Part shown: positions 5,489-5,566 of the stretch, one piece after another
How positions within the stretch are numbered: the stretch's first letter is position 1
How the letters are laid out: the number at the start of each line of letters is the position of its first letter
DNA from: G001797105 sp964528155
GTDB taxonomy: Bacteria > Chloroflexota > Anaerolineae > Anaerolineales > E44-bin32
Assembly: GCA_964528155.1 (NCBI GenBank)
Contig: CAZGRL010000205.1
Location: forward strand, 1-5,566
DNA: 5,566 nt
Direction of reading: 5' to 3'
Translations under genes and position numbers: made by a program
The notes under the pieces: generated by a model
Databases searched by the model: none
What the model was told of the DNA's origin: nothing
Seen by the model: the letters and a program-made list of their open reading frames with translations, nothing else

Positions 5489-5566
5489 ATGGATGTCAGG
5501 AGACCTCCTTGTGATCTAGGTCGTCTGAGATCTTGGGCGGCTGTGTCCGTTATGCTCCTGGCGTTG
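5489..5566 (+). CDS. Possible start of a divergent exported protein, partial
   Basis: An open frame starts at ATG 5489 and runs off the right edge as 26 codons; the nearest upstream in-frame stop is TGA at 5471-5473. The reading begins MDVRRPPCDLGRLRSW and continues AAVSVMLLAL: basic residues followed by a hydrophobic stretch, as in a signal peptide or membrane anchor. Against it, no good ribosome binding site is visible (only GAGTGAAG about 3 nt upstream), and the first codons have many A/T third positions, unlike the GC-rich third positions of the operon. If real, it would be divergent from the barrel operon. The product cannot be named. Confidence 0.28.
   Translation, partial: MDVRRPPCDLGRLRSWAAVSVMLLAL

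Noticed and set aside
5475..5566. GTGCG at 5475-5479 as a group II intron 5' end
   Set aside because: The five-base consensus is too short, and no domain V or reverse-transcriptase coding is visible in the window.

Overview
The window is a GC-rich stretch from a Gram-negative bacterium. It carries one operon on the minus strand, read from about 5125 down to position 1 and off the left edge. Three complete genes are present, in transcription order: a 738-residue outer-membrane beta-barrel protein, a 343-residue NHL/six-bladed beta-propeller protein with a lipoprotein-type signal, and a 583-residue multihaem c-type cytochrome with eleven CXXCH sites plus one variant site. A fourth gene begins at position 24 on the same strand, but only eight codons are inside the window.

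Together, a barrel, a propeller lipoprotein and an exported multihaem cytochrome look like the parts of a porin-cytochrome type electron conduit or related extracellular electron-transfer machinery. The cytochrome resembles the doubled-CXXCH cytochromes of Geobacter- and Nitrospirota-like organisms. In Geobacter sulfurreducens an NHL protein is encoded next to the OmcS/OmcT cytochromes. The conduit role is inferred from gene content and is not proven by the sequence.

The genes are tightly packed. The barrel-NHL gap is 46 bp, taken up by a degenerate 7-bp tandem repeat. NHL and cytochrome overlap by ATGA. The cytochrome-to-next-gene gap is 55 bp, largely taken up by a degenerate 8-bp tandem repeat. 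Both repeats start at the stop codon of the preceding gene and end next to the ribosome binding site of the following one. I recall similar short-period spacers in Planctomycetota-like environmental genomes, so that phylum is a possible but weakly supported host.

The right-hand 441 bp (5126-5566) holds no complete gene that I can support. It contains a possible sigma70-type promoter whose -10 box overlaps the first ATG of the barrel gene, a series of perfect or near-perfect hairpins between 5304 and 5457, and a possible start of a divergent exported protein at 5489. The long plus-strand open frames opposite the three genes are antisense shadows.
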